Part shown: piece by piece, positions 1-6,417 of the stretch | How the letters are laid out: every line of letters starts with the position of its first letter | Numbering within the stretch: the first letter of the stretch is position 1 | From: Caulobacteraceae bacterium | GTDB taxonomy: Bacteria; Pseudomonadota; Alphaproteobacteria; Caulobacterales; Caulobacteraceae | Direction of reading: 5' to 3' | Assembly: GCA_003136615.1 (NCBI GenBank) | Contig: PLFA01000124.1 | Span: 3,772 to 11,667 of the forward strand | Length of the DNA: 7,896 nt | Position numbers and translations under genes: made by a program | Notes under the pieces: generated by a model | Database searches by the model: none | What the model was told of the DNA's origin: nothing | Seen by the model: the letters and a program-made list of their open reading frames with translations, nothing else

Positions 1-25
1 CGTTTTGATGGATTCCATCAAAACG
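1..25. repeat. Perfect 25-base palindrome at the left window edge
   Basis: Positions 1-12 are the exact reverse complement of positions 14-25, around a single central T at 13. The arms read CGTTTTGATGGA and TCCATCAAAACG. As RNA it would form a stem of about 10 bp with a 5-base loop. It lies 27 bases past the stop codon of the minus-strand kinase gene, so it could be that gene's transcription terminator, an operator for a gene beyond the window, or one copy of a dispersed intergenic repeat. No T-run can be judged on the minus strand because the sequence ends there. The palindrome is directly seen; its role is open. Confidence 0.6.
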
Positions 26-52
26 GGACAGGCTCTAGCGCGCCTTTTGGCA

Positions 53-2290
53 TCAAGCGGCGGGCTGGGCGGGCTTTCCGCCATAGGCGTAATGATAAGA
101 GTATTCGTAGCCATAGGCGGCGTTGCGGGCGTCGAACTTGCAGAGGACCACCCCGACAATCCGCGCGTCAACCGCTTCCAGGCGGCGAATGGCCTCACGG
201 GCGGCGGCGCGGCGCACCCTGACCGCTTCCACCACGAAAAGCGTCGCCACGGCCGCCGCGGCCAGGGACACCGCATCGGAGAGGCCCACCACTGGCGGTC
301 CGTCGATGATCACCAGATCGAAGGCGTCGCCCGCCTGCTGGAGAAACGCCGCCAGGCCGGGCCCCGCCAGGAGCTCCGAAGGATTGGGTGGCAGGGGGCC
401 GCAGGCCACGACGCTCAATGACCCATCCGACGCCGTCTGGACGATCTGCTCGAAGCTCGCGGCGCCGGACAGGAATTTGCTCAGCCCCGTGGTGTTCTTC
501 ACGCCCAGCAGCCGGTGCAGGGAGGGGTTGCGCAGATCGCCATCCACCAGGAGCACCCGTCCGCCCAGGCGCGCGAAGCTGGTCGCCAGGGAGGCGGCGG
601 TGGTGGTCTTGCCTTCCGCCGCTCTGGAGCTGGTGACCAAGAGGGTTCGGGGCGCGCCGTCGCTGGTAGAAAACTGCAGGGCCGTGCGGATCGCGTTAAC
701 CGCCTCCGAAATGGCGGACCGCGGGTCCTTCAGCGCCTGGGTGGGCGTCGTCCCCCGCGCTGTGGTGGGCACAGTCCCTATCAGAGGCAGGCGCAGCCTC
801 GTTTCGACATCGGCTGGTGAGCTGATGCCCTGGTCGAGAGCGTCCAGCACGAAAGCGGTCGCGAGGCCCAGGATCAGGCCCAGGGCGGCTGAAATCGCCA
901 AATAGAGCGGAACATTCGGAACGGCCGGTTTGCGGGGCGGCAGGGCGCGATCGACGATCGAAACATTATTCGTTCCGACGCCGCCGGCGATGCCGACTTC
1001 CTTGTACCGCTGGAGAAGCCCGTCATAGAGGGTGCGATTGGTGTCAAGGTCCCGCTCAAGAATATTATATTGGATGCTCCGATTATTAAGATCAATCATG
1101 GCTGACTTCAGCTGGTTGACCTTGGCCTGGAGCGCTTTTTCTTGATTTGCCGCAGTCTCGTACTGATTCTGGATTGATTTTTGGGTGGAGACGATCTGGG
1201 CGGCGATGGACCGGTCGATCGCGGTCAACTGACCTTTGAGCTCCAGCATGGTGGGGTGGTCTGGTTTGTAGGTCGCCAGCTTCTGTTGATAATCCGCCAT
1301 CGCCTTGGCGCGATCCTGCTCGAGCTGCTGGAAGGTCGGGTCGGCGAGGACCTCTGGGAGATTGGCGCCGGGCGTGGTCAGGGCCTGATGCAGGTGTTGT
1401 TCCGCGAGCACCCGCTGATTGATGGCCGCCGCCAGATCCCCGTTAAGGACCGAAAGATCCGACGCAACCAGGGATTCGGTGGCGGCGGTCGGCGGGGCGC
1501 CATTGGCCTGGGGAATGGGAATGGCGATGATCTGTTGCTGGGCGGCATAGGCGACGGCGGCGCGCTCGCTGCCTTCCAGCTTCTGCTTTTCCTCGGCCAG
1601 GTGCCGCTCCAGGAATTCCCGAGCATAGGAGGCGGCCTCGAAGCGTCGGTCGAGATTGGCGGTAATGAAGTTCTCAGCCAGGGTGTTGGCGACACGCGCC
1701 GAGAAAGCCGGGTCACGACTGTCGAATTCGACCCGAACGAGTCGGGAAGCGCGAATCGGCGACACAGTGATGTGCTTCTCGACCAGAGCGACGGCCTCGC
1801 TATAGCGCTGGGCGCGCTGGTCCTCGGGGCTGAGGCTGGATTTGAAGGTGGGCGGGCGCCAGCCAATAAGTTTCAGCGCGTGTTCATCATCGCCCAGATG
1901 CAGGACCGCCACCGCCCGTTCGGCGAGGAACCTTCCCTTTAGCAGGCCATATTGGGTCTGATAAAACTCATCCCCCGTCGGCGACTCCTGCGGCTGGAGG
2001 CTGTCCGCGGGCCCACTGAGAACCTTGGAGGCCTCGCGGTCGATCTCCAGGGTGACGCCCGCGCGATAAATCGGCGTCAGCAGAAGCGTGTAGATCGTGC
2101 CCACGGCCAGAACGGCGGCGAAGATGCCCGCGACCAGGAGACGGTATTTCCACAGAACCTGAACATATTCCGCCAGATCGACGACGGGGCTGCCGGCCTG
2201 CGACTCGATATCGTCGTTGATCGCCCCGGGACCGCGTTCAAATGCCGAGGCGCCGCCAGGCGTCCAGATGTTTGCAGCGTCCTGCGCCAT
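53..2290 (-). CDS. Exopolysaccharide chain-length protein with BY-kinase domain (Wzc/GNVR family)
   Basis: Inner-membrane polysaccharide copolymerase fused to a bacterial tyrosine autokinase, which controls chain length and export of an exopolysaccharide. Numbering is from the ATG at 2290 (745 aa, a normal family length). A Wzz domain opens the protein, with membrane segment 1 at about 51-71 followed by the PIYRA motif. Coiled-coil-rich periplasmic stretches lie near 220-255 and 320-430. A proline-rich motif (about 451-461) leads into membrane segment 2 (about 462-482). The cytoplasmic kinase has Walker A (SSRAAEGKTT, Lys561), Walker A' (VLLVDGDLR, 579-587) and Walker B (DLVIIDGPP, Asp663). 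The tail carries six alternating tyrosines (726, 728, 730, 732, 734, 736), the usual autophosphorylation cluster. The oligomerisation motif EX2RX2R reads E529-N532-R535, so its first Arg is replaced. An in-frame TTG at 2299 is a possible alternative start; AAGG lies 12 bases before the ATG but only 3 before the TTG. It is the last gene of a three-gene EPS operon. Confidence 0.93.
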   Translation of the reverse strand: MAQDAANIWTPGGASAFERGPGAINDDIESQAGSPVVDLAEYVQVLWKYRLLVAGIFAAVLAVGTIYTLLLTPIYRAGVTLEIDREASKVLSGPADSLQPQESPTGDEFYQTQYGLLKGRFLAERAVAVLHLGDDEHALKLIGWRPPTFKSSLSPEDQRAQRYSEAVALVEKHITVSPIRASRLVRVEFDSRDPAFSARVANTLAENFITANLDRRFEAASYAREFLERHLAEEKQKLEGSERAAVAYAAQQQIIAIPIPQANGAPPTAATESLVASDLSVLNGDLAAAINQRVLAEQHLHQALTTPGANLPEVLADPTFQQLEQDRAKAMADYQQKLATYKPDHPTMLELKGQLTAIDRSIAAQIVSTQKSIQNQYETAANQEKALQAKVNQLKSAMIDLNNRSIQYNILERDLDTNRTLYDGLLQRYKEVGIAGGVGTNNVSIVDRALPPRKPAVPNVPLYLAISAALGLILGLATAFVLDALDQGISSPADVETRLRLPLIGTVPTTARGTTPTQALKDPRSAISEAVNAIRTALQFSTSDGAPRTLLVTSSRAAEGKTTTAASLATSFARLGGRVLLVDGDLRNPSLHRLLGVKNTTGLSKFLSGAASFEQIVQTASDGSLSVVACGPLPPNPSELLAGPGLAAFLQQAGDAFDLVIIDGPPVVGLSDAVSLAAAAVATLFVVEAVRVRRAAAREAIRRLEAVDARIVGVVLCKFDARNAAYGYEYSYHYAYGGKPAQPAA

Positions 2291-2345
2291 ATTACTCAAC
2301 GACCTTGCGGAAAAGGAATGGAAAAATTTGAAATAAAGATTAGAA

Positions 2346-3062
2346 CTACTTAACGAGAAGAGGGATTGTATAAATCACTGGCGCAAGGGGGCCTATATAG
2401 TCGCGAATATTAGCTTTAATGTCTGACCGTTCGACCACGATGATGTCATTTCCATAAACCTCTGGGTCAGGGGAATGGCCATGATTAACACTGTCTAGAT
2501 TGAAGGTTTCGCTATACCTCTTATTGTTGACGTCGCGAAAGATCACCACGTGACGATTGTCCGCATATTGATCGGCGCCACTGGCCAGGGCGACGGCCTG
2601 GATCAGCGTTGTGCGGCCGAGGATCGGATAGATGCCCGGTTTGGTGACCTCTCCCTCAACCGTGATCTGTTGACTGACCGCCTTCTTGACCACGATGGCG
2701 ACCTGGGGGTTCTGGAAATAGGATACAGACAGCTTCGCCGTGATCAGGGCGGCCAATTCCTCGGGGGTTTTACCAGCCGCCTCGAGCTGGCCCACGAAGG
2801 GCAGGACGATCCGTCCGCTCCCGTCGACGTCGATGGTCTCGGTGAGATCCTTGTCCTGATAGACCACCACATCGATTTCATCCAGCGGACCGATCTTGTA
2901 GTTTCGGGTCGCCAGTCCGTTGGCGGGATCAGGCGGCGGCAGGGGTGCTTCCATGGGGGTCGGCGCGCCATGAGCCGAGGCGGCTGATGCGCCAGATATG
3001 GCGGCGCACGACAAGGCGGCCGCGAGAATTCCGCGCCCGAGACAGTTCTTCAGGACTCTCAT
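2346..3062 (-). CDS. Polysaccharide export protein, Wza-like (Poly_export + SLBB domains)
   Basis: Periplasmic/outer-membrane component of the polysaccharide secretion channel and partner of the Wzc-like protein encoded next. From the ATG at 3062 it is 238 aa. A signal peptide occupies about residues 1-30: a basic start, then the hydrophobic run ILAAALSCAAISGASA. Cys19 sits in ALSC, which is only a poor lipobox because Ala stands at -3, so lipidation is uncertain. The export domain runs from about 54 (YKIGPLDEIDVVVY) to 126 (FQNPQVAIVV). One SLBB domain follows at about 132-178 (QITVEGEVTKPGIYPI). It lacks the long C-terminal part of E. coli Wza (about 380 aa), as many short family members do. 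A TTG at 3071 would add three residues, but the AGGG in its leader is too close to it and better placed for the ATG. It lies 20 bases after the phosphatase gene and 55 before the kinase ATG, so co-transcription is likely. Confidence 0.92.
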   Translation of the reverse strand: MRVLKNCLGRGILAAALSCAAISGASAASAHGAPTPMEAPLPPPDPANGLATRNYKIGPLDEIDVVVYQDKDLTETIDVDGSGRIVLPFVGQLEAAGKTPEELAALITAKLSVSYFQNPQVAIVVKKAVSQQITVEGEVTKPGIYPILGRTTLIQAVALASGADQYADNRHVVIFRDVNNKRYSETFNLDSVNHGHSPDPEVYGNDIIVVERSDIKANIRDYIGPLAPVIYTIPLLVK

Positions 3063-3082
3063 TACGTCCAAACCCTACTCAC

Positions 3083-3922
3083 TCACGACACATGAAACAG
3101 TTTCGACATCCAACCGCGCGCCCGCGCGCCAGAAAGCGAAAGGCCAGAAATCGAAAGACCGGAAAGCGAAAGACCGGGGCGGGGAGGGTTCGGCGGCGAC
3201 AGGGTCTCGGGATCGGCGTTGGCTAGCATGCCGCGCGGCCTGTCAAGGACCATTCGTCTCGCCTCCTCAGCGCCCAGACGCGCGGCCACGGCCTCGCGGC
3301 CCTCTGCGAGATGCGGCGCGCGGTTGCGCAGATTATGGGCATCCGTGGCGAGGATGTGCGTCAGGCCTTCATCGACCATGCGCTCGGCCCAATAGCGAGG
3401 GCGCGGGCCAAAGCGGCCGGTGAGTGAGCCGGCCGTGATCTGCAGCCAGGCGCCGGCGCCGACAAGAGCCTTCATCTGATTGTAGTGATCCTCGATCCAG
3501 GTCAGGCGCTCGGGGTGTGTGATGACCGGCACATAGCCTTGGTCAAGAAGATCCTGGACGGCCAGATCCAGGCGCGGGGGCGCCACGTGATGGGGCGGCT
3601 CGAGAAGAAAATATCGCGATCCGCCGAGGGAAGGGACGCGCCCCGAGCGCAGGCCCTGGCCAAGCTCGGGCGCCAGATGCGCGTCCGCGCCACAGGTCAG
3701 TTGGAGGGGAATGCCAGCGGCATCGAGCGCGGCCTGGAGACTGATAATGGCCAAGGCGATATCAGGGCCCTGATTATCATAGACCCCAGGGGTGATGTGC
3801 GGGGTGCAGGCGATGATCTCGACGCCATCCGCCACGGCGATTTTTGCCATGGCGAGGGCGGTCTCAAGGTCAGTGGCGCCGTCGTCTATGCCGGGCAGGA
3901 GGTGGCAGTGCAAATCGATCAA
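3083..3922 (-). CDS. PHP-domain tyrosine-protein phosphatase (CpsB/CapC/YwqE family)
   Basis: Metal-dependent phosphatase expected to remove phosphate from the tyrosine tail of the BY-kinase two genes downstream, and so to regulate polysaccharide synthesis. The metal-binding motifs of the PHP fold are in order: DLHCH (3-7), D13-D14, TPH (40-42), GADAH (78-82), E108 in LLEPP, HPER (136-139) and DAH (194-196). The catalytic part ends near residue 236. A non-catalytic tail of about 40 aa follows: a proline-rich stretch, three GLSxS pentapeptides (250-264), a basic GARARG and a final WMSKLFHVS that may form an amphipathic helix. The start must be TTG at 3922: an in-frame TAG lies 21 bases upstream with no start codon between, and the next Met (residue 25) would remove the first metal motif. 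No clear Shine-Dalgarno sequence precedes it. This phosphatase class is best known from Gram-positive capsule loci; most classic proteobacterial Wza/Wzc loci use a low-molecular-weight Wzb phosphatase instead. Confidence 0.92.
   Translation of the reverse strand: MIDLHCHLLPGIDDGATDLETALAMAKIAVADGVEIIACTPHITPGVYDNQGPDIALAIISLQAALDAAGIPLQLTCGADAHLAPELGQGLRSGRVPSLGGSRYFLLEPPHHVAPPRLDLAVQDLLDQGYVPVITHPERLTWIEDHYNQMKALVGAGAWLQITAGSLTGRFGPRPRYWAERMVDEGLTHILATDAHNLRNRAPHLAEGREAVAARLGAEEARRMVLDRPRGMLANADPETLSPPNPPRPGLSLSGLSISGLSLSGARARGWMSKLFHVS
3129..3175. repeat. 15-bp tandem repeat, three copies, inside the phosphatase tail
   Basis: On the plus strand three 15-base units stand head to tail at 3129-3143, 3144-3158 and 3159-3173, followed by CC of a fourth. 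They differ from one another at one to three positions. On the minus strand they encode G-L-S-(L/I)-S three times (residues 250-264 of the phosphatase). Because the unit is a multiple of three, copy-number change would lengthen or shorten the linker without a frameshift. The repeated CTT and TCG codons are unlike the GC-ending codon preference of the rest of the gene, which fits local slippage expansion. Confidence 0.85.
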
Positions 3923-4034
3923 GAAACACGCCCGCCCACGCTACCAAACGCCACTCACTTTGCGAGGCTGTAGCACTCGCGCCGTGGCGGCGTCACTAGG
4001 CTAGACGGTTATGAGAGCGAATTGCGCAAATATT
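3923..4034 (-). promoter_or_regulatory. Intergenic gap, probable promoter region of the EPS operon
   Basis: These 112 bases separate the S51 gene from the phosphatase gene and are the largest gap in the minus-strand gene run, so a promoter for the phosphatase-export-kinase operon is likely here. I could not find a convincing -35/-10 pair. A short inverted repeat, CGCCG-TGG-CGGCG, lies at 3980-3992 with weak outer pairing (TAGC at 3971-3974 with GCTA at 4000-4003). It could be an operator or a weak hairpin; it has no T-run. An AT-rich patch lies directly after the S51 stop codon (about 4020-4040). The assignment rests on position rather than on a motif. Confidence 0.35.
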
Positions 4035-4874
4035 TCAAATTGCTCGCCAGGTTGCCAAATTAAGATGCGACCCGTGGGGCAGCACATAGTATGAAAGTTG
4101 TCCGTGCGCGGAGCCGTCGGTGATCAGGATCGGCTTGTCGTCGAGGGGCGTCAGGCGACCCTCCCGCACGACCGCCGCGGCGCCTTCATCGAGGCCGATC
4201 CCCAATATATCGAGATGCTCCGCCACCACCTGGGCGAGGTCGCCCTGTCGATGACGGCGGACCACATGCTGGTCGATGGCGCAATGGGTGATGAAGCCAA
4301 AGCCGCGCTCGTGGCCCGGCGAGACCATGAGGCCATTTCCGAGGGGCGAGGCCCTGACCAGAAAGGAGCCCATGATCGAGGCGCCGGCGGAGGTTCCCGC
4401 GATCAGCCCCCCCCGGGCCAGGAGCTCGTGGAGCGCGCTCTCCGTCTTGGTATCGAGATAGGCGTCAGCCAGGCGCCACTCGCGTCCGCCCTCGATATAG
4501 ACGGCCGTGGCTGTGAGCAGGGAGGTTATAAAGGGGTCGCTATCGGCCTCGGCCCGGTCGCGGGTATGCAGGATGCTGACCGGACTTCCGGCCTTGGTGA
4601 TGAATACGGGCGGCCGCGCCGTGGGGATCTCTTCATCGCGCAGGGCCGTGGGAATATAGACCCAGCGGGCGCTCGCCCCGCCGGCCAAGGCCGTCGCGAC
4701 CGGGGGAACGCGCGGGCTCATCACGCCGCCCCCCATGATCAGGAGCGCGCCCCGGGCTGGGCCTGAGGAGCGAGGCGGCGGGGGCGCTTCCCCCATCAGG
4801 GCGCCGGCGGTCAAGCCTCCCGTAAGCACCGCGCGGCGGTCGGGATGCTGTCTTGGCGAGGGTGCGCGCGTCAT
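4035..4874 (-). CDS. Peptidase S51 / cyanophycinase-like protein with probable Tat signal
   Basis: Serine hydrolase of the S51 family (cyanophycinase, peptidase E), 279 aa from an ATG. The family signature is clear. It has GGGVMSPR (48-55), the nucleophile elbow GTSAGAS (160-166, predicted nucleophile Ser162), the DQH motif (201-203) with Arg207 and Arg209, and GIGLDEGAAAVV (225-236). Two positions differ from typical cyanophycinases. The usual GGDQxxRL loop is GGREWRL (129-135), so Asp-Gln becomes Arg131-Glu132. The Arg expected before Leu in the RxRxGRL stretch is Asp212. True cyanophycin (Asp-Arg polymer) cleavage is therefore doubtful, and the substrate is unknown. The N-terminus has a twin-arginine-like motif, DRRAVLTGG (12-20), before a short hydrophobic run and a proline linker, suggesting export. 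It starts 8 bases after folA, so it is probably translated from the thyA-folA message. Confidence 0.87.
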   Translation of the reverse strand: MTRAPSPRQHPDRRAVLTGGLTAGALMGEAPPPPRSSGPARGALLIMGGGVMSPRVPPVATALAGGASARWVYIPTALRDEEIPTARPPVFITKAGSPVSILHTRDRAEADSDPFITSLLTATAVYIEGGREWRLADAYLDTKTESALHELLARGGLIAGTSAGASIMGSFLVRASPLGNGLMVSPGHERGFGFITHCAIDQHVVRRHRQGDLAQVVAEHLDILGIGLDEGAAAVVREGRLTPLDDKPILITDGSAHGQLSYYVLPHGSHLNLATWRAI

Positions 4875-4882
4875 CGCCGTGG

Positions 4883-5401
4883 CTACCCACGCCGCTCCAG
4901 CACCCGGAAGACGAAGCCATGGTCGTCCTCGTGCCCGGGCTCATGGGCCTCGCGCCGGGTTTCGATCCAGGCGGTCTCATCCAGAGGCGGAAAGACGACG
5001 TCGCCGGCGGGGGAAGCGTCCACCTCGGTGATATAGAGCCGCCGGGCGCGAGGCAGGGCGAGGGCGAAGATCTCCGCCCCGCCGATGACACAGATTTCGC
5101 GCGCGCCGTCGTCCTCCGCCTGATCGCGGCCGATGCCCACGGCCTCGGCGAAGGTCTCGCAGACGACGGCCCCATGGGGCGCGAAGGTTCCGTCCCGGGA
5201 GAGGACGATATTGGTGCGGCCGGGCAGGGGGCGGCGGGGAAGGCTATCCCAGGTCTTGCGGCCCATGATCACGGGCTTGCCCAAGGTGACCTCCCGAAAA
5301 ATGGCCAGATCTGATTTCAGGCGCCAAGGGAGGGCGCCGCCGACGCCAATCACGCCATTGGCGCCGCGCGCCACGGGGCCGAGCGCCAGGGTGACGGTCA
5401 C
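4883..5401 (-). CDS. folA: Dihydrofolate reductase
   Basis: Reduces dihydrofolate to tetrahydrofolate with NADPH, regenerating the cofactor that thymidylate synthase oxidises. At 172 aa it has a normal length for a chromosomal enzyme. Features seen are the Met20-loop region GVIGVGGALPWRLKSDLAIF (16-35) with the catalytic acid at Asp31, KPVIMGRKTWDSL (42-54) with the nucleotide-binding MGRKT, GRTNIVLSR (61-69) and the NADPH-binding VIGGAEIF (105-112). The start is GTG at 5401. A GAGG Shine-Dalgarno sequence lies 8 bases upstream and overlaps the TGA stop of thyA, so the two genes are probably translationally coupled. The 10-base gap to thyA and the shared pathway support one operon. Confidence 0.96.
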   Translation of the reverse strand: MTVTLALGPVARGANGVIGVGGALPWRLKSDLAIFREVTLGKPVIMGRKTWDSLPRRPLPGRTNIVLSRDGTFAPHGAVVCETFAEAVGIGRDQAEDDGAREICVIGGAEIFALALPRARRLYITEVDASPAGDVVFPPLDETAWIETRREAHEPGHEDDHGFVFRVLERRG

Positions 5402-5411
5402 GCCAGAGGCC

Positions 5412-6257
5412 TCAAACCGCGATGGGCGCCCTAATGGCGGGGTGCGCGCGGTAGCCCTCCAGGATCACGTCCTCGGGGGTAAAGGCGAAGAGGTCGGTCT
5501 TCGGCGCCAGCCGCACCCGGGGCGGGGCATAGGGCGCGCGGGCGAGCTGGGCGGCGGCCTGTTCGGTGTGGTTGAGATAGAGGTGGGCGTCCCCCAGCAC
5601 ATGCACGAATTCGCCGGGCTCCAGGCCCGTGACCTGAGCCACCATGAGGGTCAGGAGGGCGTAGCTGGCGATATTGAAGGGCACACCTAAAAAGATATCC
5701 GCCGAGCGCTGATAGAGCTGGCAGGAGAGGCGCCCCCGGGCCACGTGGAACTGAAAGAGGCAGTGACAGGGCGGCAGGGCCATGGCGTCCACATCCGCCG
5801 GGTTCCAGGCGCTGACCACGTGGCGACGGCTGTGCGGGTTTTCGATCAGGCCCCGCACCAGGAGGGCCATCTGGTCGATGATGCGTCCATCCGGCGCCGC
5901 CCAGGATCGCCACTGCTTGCCATAGACGGGGCCCAGATCCCCATCGGCGTCGGCCCATTCATCCCAGATGGTGCAACCGCGCGCATTGAGCCAGGCGACA
6001 TCCGTGCGGCCCTGGATAAACCAGATCAGCTCGGTGACGACGGAGGGGAAGTGAACCTTCTTCGTGGTGAGCAGGGGAAAGCCGTCGGCCAGGTCAAAGC
6101 GCATGGACCGGCCGAAAAGGCCGAGCGTGCCCACGCCCGTGCGGTCGCCCCGCTCCTCCCCATGGGTCAGCACCTCGGCCAGGAGGTCGAGATATTGTCG
6201 CTCGCCGCGCGTGGGATCGGAGGCTTCGGCGCGATCAGTAGGGGCAAGAAGGGTCAT
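5412..6257 (-). CDS. thyA: Thymidylate synthase (ThyA type)
   Basis: Converts dUMP and methylene-tetrahydrofolate to dTMP and dihydrofolate. At 281 aa it is slightly longer than E. coli ThyA (264), mostly through about 17 extra N-terminal residues before the conserved RQYLDLL. Key residues are GDRTG (37-41), YGKQWRSW (112-119), RRH (144-146, phosphate binding), the nucleophile Cys164 in LPPCHC, QRSAD (183-187) and GVPFNIASY (191-199). The DAHLYLNH (223-230) substrate-binding motif is complete, so the enzyme should be active. The start is ATG at 6257. No clear Shine-Dalgarno sequence precedes it, but a TAGAAT hexamer ends 8 bases upstream, so a very short or leaderless transcript is possible. 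It heads the thyA-folA-S51 gene set. Confidence 0.97.
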   Translation of the reverse strand: MTLLAPTDRAEASDPTRGERQYLDLLAEVLTHGEERGDRTGVGTLGLFGRSMRFDLADGFPLLTTKKVHFPSVVTELIWFIQGRTDVAWLNARGCTIWDEWADADGDLGPVYGKQWRSWAAPDGRIIDQMALLVRGLIENPHSRRHVVSAWNPADVDAMALPPCHCLFQFHVARGRLSCQLYQRSADIFLGVPFNIASYALLTLMVAQVTGLEPGEFVHVLGDAHLYLNHTEQAAAQLARAPYAPPRVRLAPKTDLFAFTPEDVILEGYRAHPAIRAPIAV

Positions 6258-6417
6258 AGCGAAATTCTAGCTTAGGCCGAATCGTGGGCGTACGCATCCA
6301 TTTCGCCAAGGATTACCCACAAGTTCCTACGGCCCTCCGTTCCGGGTTCGGGCGTCCAGGTGAAATTTGGGTGAGACGGTGTTATTCTTACCGCTGACGG
6401 TAAGAAAGGCCCCCTCA
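6258..6417. promoter_or_regulatory. Divergent intergenic region between thyA and the toxin-antitoxin locus
   Basis: These 160 bases must carry the minus-strand promoter of thyA and the plus-strand promoter of the antitoxin. On the minus strand TAGAAT (6266-6271) could be the thyA -10 element, though no -35 hexamer is seen at standard spacing. On the plus strand the antitoxin operator-like repeat occupies 6385-6406, and an AAGAAAGG stretch (6402-6409) serves as a ribosome binding site 8 bases before the GTG. The rest shows no recognisable element. Confidence 0.45.
6385..6406. promoter_or_regulatory. Inverted repeat, likely operator of the toxin-antitoxin genes
   Basis: The arm TTCTTACCG (6385-6393) and its exact reverse complement CGGTAAGAA (6398-6406) are separated by CTGA. 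The repeat ends 11 bases before the antitoxin GTG and overlaps its ribosome binding site. AbrB/MazE-fold antitoxins bind as dimers to palindromes at their own promoters, so autoregulation is the natural reading. The repeat is seen; binding is inferred. Confidence 0.65.

Noticed and set aside
1181..1942. Plus-strand open frame of 253 codons antisense to the BY-kinase gene
   Set aside because: It lies wholly inside the kinase gene, is Gly-rich and of low complexity with no recognisable domain, and is the kind of shadow frame expected in GC-rich DNA. The same holds for the frames at 123-905 and 515-820.
3980..3992. Hairpin CGCCG-TGG-CGGCG as a rho-independent terminator after the S51 gene
   Set aside because: The stem is only 5 bp and no T-run follows on the minus strand, so I mention it only within the intergenic entry.
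4098..4766. Plus-strand open frame of 222 codons opposite the S51 gene
   Set aside because: The minus strand shows clear S51 motifs through this stretch, while the plus-strand product is an Arg/Gly/Ala-rich shadow without a family signature.
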